This document shows positions 35,760 through 44,601 of a stretch of 64,000 bases of DNA, piece after piece (the first letter of the stretch is position 1; every line of letters starts with the position of its first letter). This DNA is from Spirosoma oryzicola (GTDB lineage: Bacteria > Bacteroidota > Bacteroidia > Cytophagales > Spirosomataceae): assembly GCF_021233055.1 (NCBI RefSeq), contig NZ_CP089538.1, positions 5,162,501 to 5,226,500 on the forward strand. The letters are read 5' to 3'. Both the position numbers and the translations under genes were made by a program. Below the pieces are notes generated by a model that worked only from the letters and a program-made list of their open reading frames with translations, had not been told where the DNA came from and did no database searches.

Positions 35760-36482
35760 ATGAAACTGAATTTTGAAGATCTCATCGTTTTTGAGAACGA
35801 TGATTACATATTGATTAACAAGCCTCCTCACGTAGCCTCACTCGATGAACGTACGAGCGACCGGGGTGGGCAAAGCATTGTGCGGATGGCAAAAGCCTAT
35901 CATCCCGATGCACAGCTTGGTCACCGGCTTGACAAGGAAACATCGGGTATTTTAGCGATTGCAAAGAATCCGGACGCTTACCGGCATCTGGCTATGCAGT
36001 TTGAGCATCGCGAGGTTACGAAACGCTATCACGCGGTTGCGAATGGCGTACACGATTTCGACGGCATTTCGGTATATCTACCGATTTCGCCCATTAAAGA
36101 CGGTACAGCCGTTCGGATTGACCGCGAGAAAGGTAAAGTTGCTGAAACCATCTTTAACACCTTACAGGCTTACCGCACTACCACACTGGTCGAATGTATG
36201 CCCATTACAGGACGGATGCACCAGATTCGGGTGCACCTGATGTGCTTAAAAGCGCCCATCGTCAACGACGCTACGTATGGCGGAGAACCGGTTTATTTGT
36301 CGGACGTGAAGCGGAAGTTCAACTTAAAGCAGGGAACAGAAGAACAACCTCTTATTCAACGGGTTGCGCTTCACGCCTATGCATTAACGTTCACGCTGCT
36401 GGATGGCGAAGAAAAAACATTTGTAGCCCCCTACCCAAAAGACTTTGGGGTATTGGTTAAGCAGCTGGAAAAATTTAGTTGA
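35760..36482 (+). CDS. RluA-family pseudouridine synthase
   Basis: RNA-modifying enzyme of 240 residues that isomerises uridine in rRNA or tRNA. The catalytic motif is HRLDKETSGILAIAK with its essential aspartate, and a second motif, GRMHQIRVHL, follows at about residue 155. There is no N-terminal S4 domain, so it resembles the short RluA/RluC/RluD catalytic core. The target site cannot be named. A second family member is encoded at 42861-43607. Confidence 0.92.
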   Translation: MKLNFEDLIVFENDDYILINKPPHVASLDERTSDRGGQSIVRMAKAYHPDAQLGHRLDKETSGILAIAKNPDAYRHLAMQFEHREVTKRYHAVANGVHDFDGISVYLPISPIKDGTAVRIDREKGKVAETIFNTLQAYRTTTLVECMPITGRMHQIRVHLMCLKAPIVNDATYGGEPVYLSDVKRKFNLKQGTEEQPLIQRVALHAYALTFTLLDGEEKTFVAPYPKDFGVLVKQLEKFS

Positions 36483-36487
36483 GCTGT

Positions 36488-36566
36488 TTGTGATTTTCGA
36501 TTTACGGTTTGTGGTAGTTTCGCGTTGCTCTATCGTTTTAATAAACTGTAAATCGAAAAACTACAA
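36488..36566. repeat. Imperfect inverted repeat between pseudouridine synthase and Dabb genes
   Basis: Arms 36488-36510 and 36543-36566 share TTTTCGATTTAC(G/A)GTTT with a few mismatches around a 32-base loop. Low-complexity arms of this kind (CGATTTACGGTTT) could be a dispersed repeat. Confidence 0.5.
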
Positions 36567-36572
36567 CTGCCC

Positions 36573-36872
36573 ATGTTCGTTCATACCGTTTTCTTCTGGC
36601 TTAAGCACCCCGAAAATCAAGACGACCACAAAGCACTCCGTGCTGGTCTCGATTCGCTCAATGGCATCAAAGACATCTCAGCGGCTTACATCGGAACGCC
36701 CGCCGAAACCCGGCGCCCGGTTATTGATCACTCGTACGACTTCTCGCTGACCTTTGTCTTTACGGACAAAGCGGCTCACGATGCTTACCAGGTGCACCCG
36801 ATTCACCAGGAGTTTGTGGCCGAGTGTTCTCACCTCTGGGAGCGTGTGCAGATTTACGACGCGGTAAGTTAG
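36573..36872 (+). CDS. Dabb (stress-responsive A/B barrel) domain protein
   Basis: Small cytoplasmic protein of 99 residues. It has the pattern of the dimeric A+B barrel stress-responsive family: MFVHTVFFWLKHPENQ at the N terminus, a central YDFSLTFVFTDKAAHDAYQ and the terminal HQEFVAECSHLWERV. Members bind small molecules or work as enzymes in a few cases; most are uncharacterised. The gene stands alone, and a hairpin follows between it and the convergent ohr gene. Confidence 0.85.
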   Translation: MFVHTVFFWLKHPENQDDHKALRAGLDSLNGIKDISAAYIGTPAETRRPVIDHSYDFSLTFVFTDKAAHDAYQVHPIHQEFVAECSHLWERVQIYDAVS

Positions 36873-36885
36873 CCAAGCGAAATAA

Positions 36886-36934
36886 GCAGGGAGCGCGGGG
36901 AAAGTAGAATGACACCTCTCCCCGCGCTCCCTGC
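36886..36934. terminator. Hairpin between convergent Dabb and ohr genes
   Basis: A 16-bp perfect GC-rich stem (36886-36901 with 36919-36934, loop of 17). It follows both stop codons and ends in CTTGCTTTT on the plus strand. It probably terminates both transcripts, but the large loop and the GCAGGGAGCGCGGGG arms are unusual. Confidence 0.6.
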
Positions 36935-36941
36935 CTTGCTT

Positions 36942-37355
36942 TTACACAAACACTTCGATTTTCATATCCATATTGCCTTTAACGGCTTTCGAATACGGAC
37001 AGACAGCATGCGCCGTTTCGGCCAGTTGCTGAAGCTGATCGTGTTCCATGCCCGGCGCTTTCACGACAATTTTACCCGACAGAAACATGCTTTCGCCGTC
37101 CTGATTAAGCGAAATACTGACCTCAACGGCGTGTTCGGGCAGAATAACCTTTTTCTTCTTGGCGACGGCCATCAGTGCTCCATTGTAACACGAGCTGTAG
37201 GCAGCGGCAAACAGCATTTCCGGATTGGGCTTTCCCCCTTTTCCGTGCATCTCAACAGGTCGCCGGATGTCCATTTCCAGCACTCCATCCAACGATTTAA
37301 CATCTCCTTCGCGCCCTCCGATATTACTAACCGTGGCAGTGTACAGCGTATCCAT
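36942..37355 (-). CDS. ohr: Ohr/OsmC-type peroxiredoxin (organic hydroperoxide resistance protein)
   Basis: Thiol peroxidase of 137 residues that reduces organic hydroperoxides with a pair of cysteines. Reactive Cys56 (YSSCYNG) and resolving Cys119 (AVCPYSKAV) stand at the conserved places, and the N-terminal MDTLYTATVSNIGGREG start is typical of the Ohr subgroup. OsmC is the alternative, but length and motif favour Ohr. No OhrR-type regulator is adjacent. Confidence 0.92.
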   Translation of the reverse strand: MDTLYTATVSNIGGREGDVKSLDGVLEMDIRRPVEMHGKGGKPNPEMLFAAAYSSCYNGALMAVAKKKKVILPEHAVEVSISLNQDGESMFLSGKIVVKAPGMEHDQLQQLAETAHAVCPYSKAVKGNMDMKIEVFV

Positions 37356-37739
37356 TCGTTAAGTTTTCGAGTTTATCTGCTTTTACGCAGTAAGTGATTA
37401 ACCGTACTCGTCCCGAAAAGTTGGCGCTTGTCATCCCGGTCCACTTTTAACAATAATCGGTGATGCCTGCGTGAGTTGTTTACCGATTCATTAGCAGGCA
37501 TTTAGAAGCCATAGAAATCGACCGAACGGTCTGAGTGGATAAAGGCAAAGAATTTGCTTAAATTTATAGAAACGCAACTGAATAGACATCAGTAACGATC
37601 CGCTCCCTCTACTTACCGGATAGTGACATTACACCATTTTGAACTACCTTTGTCTTAGGGGTTTATTTACGCCAAAGGTGCAATAGAACGGGGTGAGTCG
37701 CGTTTTTCGTTAACTATAGCACTACGACCGCTGACCAAC
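37356..37739. other. 384-base intergenic region between divergent ohr and TPR genes
   Basis: No gene is seen. On the plus strand a TACCTTTG box at 37645-37652 matches the Bacteroidota -7 element, about 88 bases before the TPR start; no clear TTG stands at the usual distance. The rest is not remarkable. Confidence 0.55.
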
Positions 37740-39521
37740 ATGAATACGTCATATAGATTTTGCCTTACTCGTCAACTAATCGGGCTGGTTGGTGGCCTGA
37801 GTATGGTGCTATGGCTCAGCTGTACACCAGCGCTGGCTCAGCGCAAACGCGCTAAAGCGGATTCAACCATTGCCAAGCCGGGTTCTGGCTCAACCACTAC
37901 GGTGCGCATGGAGGAAGAAACGCTCTTTGCCGAGGGAATGCGGTACATGATGACTGACGAACCGGCAAAGGCAATTGCGCAGTTCACTAAAATTCTCCAA
38001 AAGTACCCCAACAATGCAGCGGCTCAGTATTCTACCGCCAATGCGTTGCTGAAAAGCGGAAAAGTCACCGAGGCTATTCCGCATGCGTCTAAAGCGTATT
38101 CGCTGGATAAAGAAAATAAATTTTACTCGCTCCTGCTGGCCGAACTCTACGTTAAACAGAAACGCTACGGCGAAGCGGAAGAACTTTACGAAGCGTTGCT
38201 GAAAAAGGGCGTTGAAAATGCGGAGTACGGTGTTGAACTGGCTGCTATCTACCTCTTCGACGAAAAACCCGACAAAGCGCTTGAAACGTACGATAAGGTT
38301 GAGCGAGAACTGGGTTTAAACGAGGAAATCACCCGGCAAAAGCAGCGGATCTACCTCAAGCAGAACAAAATCGATAAAGCCATTGCGGAGGCTGAAAAAT
38401 TAGTGGCTTCCGAACCAAGTGATCCTGACTATTTGCTCGAAGGAGCCGAAATGCTCGTAGCCAACGACCGCACTGACCAAGCCATAGTCTGGATCGACAA
38501 GGCACTGAAACTTAACGCCGACTTACCACAAGCGCATGTCCTGCTCGCCGATATCTACCGCAAAAAAGGCGACATGGACCGCGTCAGTAAAGAACTAAAC
38601 CAGGTTCTGTCTAATCCAAATCTGGAAGCCGGTTTAAAAGCCCGAATCTTATCAAGCTACGTTGGTATGACGGGTGAAAATGCAACGGCCCAGAAGGATG
38701 CGCTGGCAATGGCGCAGAATCTGGCCAAAACGTCACCCAACGATCCCAAAACGCAGGTGATGGTCGCTGACTTACTAATGCAGCAGGGTAAAAAAGTTGA
38801 AGCGCGGGATGCGTACGCTAAAGCGGCTCGCCTGGATGGGTCAATCTACGAAGTGTGGGGTGCGTTGCTGCAATTGGATGGCGAGCTAAATCAGGTTGAC
38901 AGTTTGCTCACGCATTCGCAGCAGGCACTCGAAGTGTTTCCAACGCAGGGTCTGTTCTGGTACTCCAATGGCTCAGCCAACTTGTTTAAACGGAAGTATC
39001 AGGAAGCCGTTGATGCATTCGAAGAAAGCAAAAAGCTGCTGGCGGCTACCAGTAACACCGAGCTTAAGCGCGGTATCGACGCTCAGCTCGGCGACGCATA
39101 CAACGGCCTCGGCGACTATGCCAAGTCGGACGAAGCGTACGAAGCCGTGTTGAAAGCCGACCCGCTAAACGATCATGTGCTGAATAACTACAGCTATTTT
39201 CTATCGTTACGGAAGGCGAACTTACCGCGTGCACAGCAACTAGCTCAGAAACTCGTCGAACGGCATCCCACCAACGCGACGTACTTGGATACATACGCCT
39301 GGGTTCTTTACGTAGCGAAAGACTACGCAAAGGCGAAGCAGTACTTGGAAAAAGCGGTGGCTGATCCGGCTGGTGCCAGCGGTACAATTATTGAACACTA
39401 CGGCGATGTTTTATATCAACTCGGTCAGCACGACAAAGCGGCTGAACAGTGGAAACTCGCTAAAACGAAGGGTGGAGGCAGCCCGGATCTAGATAAGAAA
39501 ATTGCCAGCGGAAAGTTGTAA
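37740..39521 (+). CDS. Exported TPR-repeat protein
   Basis: Protein of 593 residues. The N terminus has a hydrophobic signal (LIGLVGGLSMVLWLSCTPALAQ) that may also hold a lipobox-like cysteine (LSC). The mature part is a solenoid of about fourteen tetratricopeptide repeats (for example AIAQFTKILQKYPNNAAAQY, DEAYEAVLKADPLNDHVLN). TPR proteins are scaffolds for protein complexes. It starts the run TPR-DUF4292-EnvC-like, all envelope proteins on one strand, so I infer a role in envelope assembly. Confidence 0.85.
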   Translation: MNTSYRFCLTRQLIGLVGGLSMVLWLSCTPALAQRKRAKADSTIAKPGSGSTTTVRMEEETLFAEGMRYMMTDEPAKAIAQFTKILQKYPNNAAAQYSTANALLKSGKVTEAIPHASKAYSLDKENKFYSLLLAELYVKQKRYGEAEELYEALLKKGVENAEYGVELAAIYLFDEKPDKALETYDKVERELGLNEEITRQKQRIYLKQNKIDKAIAEAEKLVASEPSDPDYLLEGAEMLVANDRTDQAIVWIDKALKLNADLPQAHVLLADIYRKKGDMDRVSKELNQVLSNPNLEAGLKARILSSYVGMTGENATAQKDALAMAQNLAKTSPNDPKTQVMVADLLMQQGKKVEARDAYAKAARLDGSIYEVWGALLQLDGELNQVDSLLTHSQQALEVFPTQGLFWYSNGSANLFKRKYQEAVDAFEESKKLLAATSNTELKRGIDAQLGDAYNGLGDYAKSDEAYEAVLKADPLNDHVLNNYSYFLSLRKANLPRAQQLAQKLVERHPTNATYLDTYAWVLYVAKDYAKAKQYLEKAVADPAGASGTIIEHYGDVLYQLGQHDKAAEQWKLAKTKGGGSPDLDKKIASGKL

Positions 39522-39525
39522 AACG

Positions 39526-39556
39526 GTTTTCAGTCTGTTGTCCACACACTGAAAAC
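39526..39556 (+). other. Small hairpin between the TPR and DUF4292 genes
   Basis: Nine perfect pairs (GTTTTCAGT at 39526-39534 with ACTGAAAAC at 39548-39556), loop of 13. It lies within an otherwise tight run and could be an mRNA-processing or attenuation site; the function is uncertain. Confidence 0.45.
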
Positions 39557-39570
39557 TGAAAATAACCCAA

Positions 39571-40455
39571 ATGAATAAATACCTGTTGTTTGCCCTTCTT
39601 CTAGGCGTGTTGGTAAACTCGGAAAGCTGTCGACGTCGGCAGTTGTCTCGTTCGAGTGGCTCTCAGCCGACCGTTACTGTTTCAACACCAAATTCTACCA
39701 CTGCCGTAACTGCCGATTCTTCCGTTGCCACACGACCAGCCGATTCTTCGGCAACTCGACCAACAACCCGCCCAGGCATTGAAGAGGCTCGTTCGAACGT
39801 GGCCGAGATTGACTTTCGCTACCTGACGGCTAAATCAAAGATCTCATTTAAAAGCCCGAATCAGGATATCGACAACGCGAACATCAACATCAGAGTTCGT
39901 AAAGATAGCGTTATCTGGCTGTCGGTGTCAAAGCTTGGTATCGAAGCCGTGCGGGGAATGATTACCCGCGATTCGATAACCATCATCGACAAGATTCACA
40001 AGGAGTACTCCGTTTATGATTTCCCGACACTAAGCAAGCAATTCAATTTCAACATGAATTTTGAGCTATTGCAAGCGTTGATCATTGGAAACCTTCCTTT
40101 ACCCAAACGGCCGGCTCAAAAAATCAAGAACGAACGGGATTACTTACTGCTGCGGCAAAGTGAGGGTAAAGTGCTGGTTGAAAATTACATTGGCGAACAG
40201 GATCGGAAACTAAAAAAACTGATGGTAACCGAACAGCCAACGAAAAATACGTTGCGGTTAGATTATGAAGATTTCACATCGCTCAATAACTTTCTGTTTC
40301 CGTATACCAGCCTCGTGACGCTTGATTATAAGTCACGTACCGACGGGCAGTTTTACCAGACGCTACTTCGCATCAAACACAACAAAGTTGAGCTGGTTGA
40401 TAAAAGTCCGGGCTTCCCGTTTACGATTCCAGCCAGCTACCAACGTCGCCCCTAA
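39571..40455 (+). CDS. DUF4292 family lipoprotein-like protein
   Basis: Exported protein of 294 residues with a short signal (KYLLFALLLGVLVNSESC), where Cys20 could be lipidated although the lipobox is weak. A threonine/serine-rich linker (about 25-70) is followed by the DUF4292 domain (DFRYLTAKSKISFKSPNQDI to DKSPGFPFTIPASYQ). The domain resembles a LolA/LolB-type half barrel that binds lipids, by memory of the family. The genes on either side (TPR scaffold and EnvC-like protein) are co-directional with gaps of 49 and 22 bases, suggesting one operon. Confidence 0.82.
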   Translation: MNKYLLFALLLGVLVNSESCRRRQLSRSSGSQPTVTVSTPNSTTAVTADSSVATRPADSSATRPTTRPGIEEARSNVAEIDFRYLTAKSKISFKSPNQDIDNANINIRVRKDSVIWLSVSKLGIEAVRGMITRDSITIIDKIHKEYSVYDFPTLSKQFNFNMNFELLQALIIGNLPLPKRPAQKIKNERDYLLLRQSEGKVLVENYIGEQDRKLKKLMVTEQPTKNTLRLDYEDFTSLNNFLFPYTSLVTLDYKSRTDGQFYQTLLRIKHNKVELVDKSPGFPFTIPASYQRRP

Positions 40456-40477
40456 GTAATTTTGTTTTCCAGCCCTT

Positions 40478-41893
40478 ATGTTAGTCAAACCGTTTTCGCT
40501 TCCTGTTCCTTTCTCGATAAACTTGGGTTTGCTGCTAAGCCTGTGGTTTGTGGCGATACCCGGAATGGCCCAGCTAACCCAACGGAATCGGCAAACGCTG
40601 GAAAAAGAGAAAAAGCAAAACCTGGAGAAGATGGGGCAGATTCGGAATATTCTCAAACAGACTGCATCCGAGAAACAGGTTGGCTTGGGACAGCTCAAAG
40701 CACTCAATCAGCAAATCAGCACCCAGTCGCAGCAGATCAATCTACTAAACAAGGATCTACGCCTGACAGAAACGGAGATTGGCGAATTACGTCAGGCCAG
40801 CACTACCCTGAAGCGCGACCTCTCCAAGCTCAAAGCGGAGTATGGCTCGATGGTGTACGCGGCTGACAAACGCCGTCAGCAAGTGAATCCAATGGGCTTT
40901 CTGTTCGCATCCGATAACTTTAATCAGTTGGTTGCCCGTTACCGCTACCTTCGTCAATATTCGGATGCCCGGCAAAGTCAGGTTCGGCAGATGAATAATG
41001 TTCAGACGATGCTCCAAGGCAAGCAGGAGGCTACGCAGCGCAAGCGGAAAGAGCAGCAGGGAACGCTGACAACGAAGGTAAACGAAAGTAAAAAGCTCGA
41101 ATCCCTGAAGGAAGAAAAGAATCTGGTTGTTAAAGAACTAAGCCAGAAGGAAACCGAACTTCGCACGGAACTGGCCGAAAGCCGCCGGTCTATTGATCGG
41201 CTGGAAGCCATGATCAAGCGCCTTATCGTGCGGGAAGCGAAAGAGCGAGCCGAGCGTGAAGCCCGCGAACGTGCCGAACGCGAACGGATCGCGAAGGCCG
41301 AAGCAGCCCGTAAAGCCGCCGAACGGAGAAGAGCTGAAGAAGCCATTGCAGCCGCCGAAAAAGCAGGCGAAAAACCGGCTCCCGCCGACGTAGCAAAAGT
41401 GGAAAGCCCACCAGCGCCCGAACCAAAGAAACCTGACGAACGACGTAATAATAATCTGAACGATGAAGAAACGGCACTGGCTTCTTCGTTCACGGCTTCG
41501 CGTTCCCGGCTTCCCTGGCCCGTCGGCAAAGGCTTTATCTCGGATCGATTCGGGCGTAAGCCGCATCCTGTACTAAAAGGTATTTACGTTGAAAACCAAG
41601 GCGTAGATATTCAGACCAACGCGGGCGAAGGGGTGCGCTCTGTTTACGACGGTGTCGTCCAGGACGTAACCAACATGCCTGGTATGAACAACGTCGTAGC
41701 CATTCAGCACGGGGATTACTTCACGGTGTATGCCAAGCTCAAAAGTGTTTCGGTTCGTGTTGGCCAGCGCGTTAAAGCCCGCGAATCGATTGGCACGGTC
41801 GCGACCGACAAGAACGGCGTTTCTGAAATTCAATTTCAGATCTGGAAAGAGTTTACGAAGCTTAATCCGGAGTCCTGGCTTCAGCCCCACTAA
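40478..41893 (+). CDS. EnvC-like murein hydrolase activator (degenerate LytM/M23 domain)
   Basis: Periplasmic protein of 471 residues. A signal peptide (about 1-31, ending GMAQ) precedes long coiled-coil segments (35-130 and 180-280), an alanine/glutamate-rich helical stretch and a C-terminal LytM domain (from about 345). The zinc ligands of M23 peptidases are replaced: the HxGxD motif reads ENQGVDI, the second His position reads YAKL, and the final HLHF reads EIQFQI. By analogy with EnvC it should activate amidases during cell separation rather than cut peptidoglycan. It follows DUF4292 by 22 bases. Confidence 0.88.
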   Translation: MLVKPFSLPVPFSINLGLLLSLWFVAIPGMAQLTQRNRQTLEKEKKQNLEKMGQIRNILKQTASEKQVGLGQLKALNQQISTQSQQINLLNKDLRLTETEIGELRQASTTLKRDLSKLKAEYGSMVYAADKRRQQVNPMGFLFASDNFNQLVARYRYLRQYSDARQSQVRQMNNVQTMLQGKQEATQRKRKEQQGTLTTKVNESKKLESLKEEKNLVVKELSQKETELRTELAESRRSIDRLEAMIKRLIVREAKERAEREARERAERERIAKAEAARKAAERRRAEEAIAAAEKAGEKPAPADVAKVESPPAPEPKKPDERRNNNLNDEETALASSFTASRSRLPWPVGKGFISDRFGRKPHPVLKGIYVENQGVDIQTNAGEGVRSVYDGVVQDVTNMPGMNNVVAIQHGDYFTVYAKLKSVSVRVGQRVKARESIGTVATDKNGVSEIQFQIWKEFTKLNPESWLQPH

Positions 41894-41932
41894 GCAGACA
41901 TCGGCCTTCGGTCGGCAGTCGGTAAAAAGCTG

Positions 41933-41940
41933 TACCTTTG
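41933..41940 (+). promoter_or_regulatory. -7 promoter element before panB
   Basis: TACCTTTG fits the Bacteroidota consensus exactly and lies 44 bases before the panB ATG. The only upstream match is a weak TTCG at 41907-41910. Confidence 0.5.
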
Positions 41941-41984
41941 CAGCGATTTGATTGCTTATTGACAACTGCCTGCTGGCCCCTGCT

Positions 41985-42803
41985 ATGTCTGTTCATAATC
42001 CCGATATCAAGCGCGTTACCACGCACACCATTCAGGAACTGAAAAATAAAGGTGAGAAAATTTCAGCCCTCACCGCCTACGATTACTCAATGGCGCGCGT
42101 GGTGGATGCGGCTGGCGTTGAACTGATCTTAGTTGGTGACTCCGCTTCGAACGTGATGGCGGGTCATGAAACGACGCTACCCATCACTCTCGACCAGATG
42201 ATCTACCACGCGAGTTCGGTGGTACGCGGTGTAAAGCGAGCTTTGGTGGTCGTTGATCTACCCTTCGGTTCCTATCAGGGCAATTCTTCGGAAGCTCTTC
42301 GTTCGGCCATCCGCATCATGAAAGAGTCGGGGGCTCACGCCGTCAAGATGGAGGGTGGTCAGGAAATTCGCGAGTCTATCGTGCGTATTCTGAGCGCGGG
42401 CGTACCGGTAATGGGCCACCTGGGATTGACTCCCCAATCGATTTACAAATTTGGGACTTACGCCGTTCGGGCCAAGGAAGAAGCGGAAGCGCAAAAGCTG
42501 ATCGATGATGCAAACATGCTTCAGGACATCGGCTGTTTTGGTGTTGTCCTCGAAAAGATTCCGGCGGCTCTTACCAAAACGGTTTCCCAAAGCCTTACGA
42601 TCCCAACCATAGGGATTGGCGCGGGACCGGATGCCGACGGTCAGATTCTGGTAATCCATGATATGCTCGGCATCAACAATGCGTTCAAACCACGTTTTCT
42701 ACGTCAGTATGCCGATCTGCACACGGTAATGACGGAGGCCATTGCCCACTACGTCGATGACGTAAAAGCCAACGATTTTCCGAACGAGAAAGAAGCATAT
42801 TAA
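41985..42803 (+). CDS. panB: 3-methyl-2-oxobutanoate hydroxymethyltransferase (ketopantoate hydroxymethyltransferase)
   Basis: Cytoplasmic enzyme that adds a formaldehyde unit from methylene-tetrahydrofolate to 2-oxoisovalerate, the first step to pantothenate and coenzyme A. The 272 residues carry [42 protein letters not shown] and the late [17 protein letters not shown] motif. The ATG at 41985 was chosen because it matches the family's short N terminus; a TTG at 41952 would add 11 residues. The other pan genes are not in the window. Confidence 0.96.
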   Translation: MSVHNPDIKRVTTHTIQELKNKGEKISALTAYDYSMARVVDAAGVELILVGDSASNVMAGHETTLPITLDQMIYHASSVVRGVKRALVVVDLPFGSYQGNSSEALRSAIRIMKESGAHAVKMEGGQEIRESIVRILSAGVPVMGHLGLTPQSIYKFGTYAVRAKEEAEAQKLIDDANMLQDIGCFGVVLEKIPAALTKTVSQSLTIPTIGIGAGPDADGQILVIHDMLGINNAFKPRFLRQYADLHTVMTEAIAHYVDDVKANDFPNEKEAY

Positions 42804-42860
42804 GTTAATAGATAGTCAATTAGTTGTCATTGTCAATACGAGGGTGAGCAACTGTACATT

Positions 42861-43607
42861 ATGAGAAAGAAACCATTTCAGGTTGTATACGAAGACAATC
42901 ATTTGCTGATTGTCAATAAAGACCCAGGGATTCTGGTTCAGGGTGACCGTACAGGCGATGTCACGCTGCTGGAATTGCTGAAGCAGTACGTTAAAGAGAA
43001 GTACGACAAACCCGGCGAAGTGTTCTTGGGGCTTGTGCATCGGCTCGACCGGCCCGTCAGCGGACTTGTGGTATTTGCCCGGACGTCGAAAGCGCTGGAA
43101 CGGATGAACGAAATCTTCCGGAAACGGCAGGTTCAAAAAACGTACTGGGCTGTCGTCCGGCAGAAACCGCCAAAAAACGCAGACAAACTGGTGAACTGGC
43201 TCGTGAAGGACGAGCAGAAAAATCAGGTTACCGTCTATGACTACGAGGTCCCTAACTCGCAGAAAGCCGAACTATCGTACCGGGTGTTAGGTCGAATCAA
43301 TGAGCATTACCTGCTGGAAGTAAATCCGATTACGGGTCGTCCCCATCAAATCCGGTCACAGCTGGCGCACATGGGTTGCCCGATTCGGGGTGATGTCAAA
43401 TACGGTTACGACCGGGCTGTAGCCGACAAGAAGATTTATCTCCATGCCCGTCGTCTGTACTTTATTCACCCGGTCAAACAGCCCGACGCACCTGACCGCC
43501 CGATTATTTGCAAGGCGGGTCTGCCGAATGATCCTTTCTGGGAAGAATTTCTGGAGTTGGACGATGAAAACTACAAAGACAAAAACATGGATTTCATTTA
43601 CGAGTAA
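42861..43607 (+). CDS. RluA-family pseudouridine synthase
   Basis: RNA pseudouridine synthase of 248 residues. The active-site motif HRLDRPVSGLVVFAR carries the catalytic aspartate; GRPHQIRSQLAHMGCPIRGD follows. It lacks an S4 domain and resembles the Bacteroidota RluA/RluC-like group. The C-terminal tail is rich in aspartate and glutamate (LELDDENYKDKNMD). It ends at a terminator. Confidence 0.92.
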   Translation: MRKKPFQVVYEDNHLLIVNKDPGILVQGDRTGDVTLLELLKQYVKEKYDKPGEVFLGLVHRLDRPVSGLVVFARTSKALERMNEIFRKRQVQKTYWAVVRQKPPKNADKLVNWLVKDEQKNQVTVYDYEVPNSQKAELSYRVLGRINEHYLLEVNPITGRPHQIRSQLAHMGCPIRGDVKYGYDRAVADKKIYLHARRLYFIHPVKQPDAPDRPIICKAGLPNDPFWEEFLELDDENYKDKNMDFIYE

Positions 43608-43665
43608 TCCATACCGAGCTATCGTTTTGGGTAAACGAATCAGGTTATGACCTCGGGTCAATAAG

Positions 43666-43693
43666 AAAGGCGGAGCTGACTAGCCCCGCCTTT
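43666..43693 (+). terminator. Terminator after the pseudouridine synthase gene
   Basis: Twelve-base arms AAAGGCGGAGCT and AGCCCCGCCTTT pair with one mismatch around a 4-base loop. Only TTT follows within the arm, so termination may be weak. Confidence 0.6.
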
Positions 43694-43757
43694 GCTGATT
43701 CAGGTTGATTCAACAAAATGACAACTAAAATCGTGTAGTGAATGATGAGATGAGCAA

Positions 43758-44456
43758 TTAATAACCGCCAATGGGAAACGAATAACCCAGCGATACGGCG
43801 ACACCCCGGTTGCGGGCGTTGATGTTGACGACGGGCACTTGCACCTGACGCGTGAATCCGTGCGTGTAGCGGCCTTCGATAAAGAACTTACCAGCACCGG
43901 CATCCATCGCTAAGCCCAATCCACCGACAGCACTGGCATCCCAACGGTTGAGCATATCGCCGTAATTAACGTTAACGTCAATCGGCCGGGTTGTAATAAG
44001 GGCGGTAGCACGGGTACGAACACGGCCGCTGAGGGCGTAACCCACCGAGGGACCAGCTATCAGATAGGGCTGCACGGGCCCGTCAGTTAGGTTGACCTTG
44101 AACAGCAATGGCAATTCAATGTTTTGCGACTGGTAGGCAATCCGCGCGCCGAGTGGCAACGTAAATCCACCTAAATTAAGATCCATGCTTTGTTTGACGG
44201 CAAATCCTTTTTGTACGTAAGCGACTTCAGGACGGAACGAAACACGGTCGCTAAGAGGAACATCCAGGAAAATAGCAGCGGTAGGACCTGCCGATAGTTG
44301 TAACACCGGATTTAAGCTATTGAGAAAATCAGGCTTTGAGGCAAACCCCCAGTTGGCACCACCCCGAATACCGACCTGAACTTGGGCAAATGCCGTTTGA
44401 GCAGTTACTAGGGCGACAACAAATGCAACAACACCGGCAAGCACAATACGTTTCAT
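43758..44456 (-). CDS. Outer-membrane beta-barrel protein (PorT/OmpA-like barrel)
   Basis: Envelope protein of 232 residues from MKRIVLAG. Signal peptide (VVAFVVALVTAQTAFAQ) followed by a small barrel: QVQVGIRGGANWGF, TAAIFLDVPLSDRVSFRPEVAYVQKGF, LPLLFKVN, YLIAGPSVGYAL, and a C-terminal VSLGYSFPIGGY strand ending in an aromatic residue. This is the outer-membrane beta-barrel fold (PF13568-like) common in Bacteroidota. The role is unknown. The frame from 44555 was rejected because its extra 33 residues hide the signal. Confidence 0.85.
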   Translation of the reverse strand: MKRIVLAGVVAFVVALVTAQTAFAQVQVGIRGGANWGFASKPDFLNSLNPVLQLSAGPTAAIFLDVPLSDRVSFRPEVAYVQKGFAVKQSMDLNLGGFTLPLGARIAYQSQNIELPLLFKVNLTDGPVQPYLIAGPSVGYALSGRVRTRATALITTRPIDVNVNYGDMLNRWDASAVGGLGLAMDAGAGKFFIEGRYTHGFTRQVQVPVVNINARNRGVAVSLGYSFPIGGY

Positions 44457-44601
44457 GGGAAATTGATTGGTAAACTGTGAAATGAAATTAATTGTGTAAA
44501 GCGTCGGCGATAGGCTATCTGTTATTTTGTTTAACTTGACAGTTAGACGCAGCAAGCAGTAAAAAGATTAACGACAGATTGAAAATATTTTACAATGCAT
44601 T

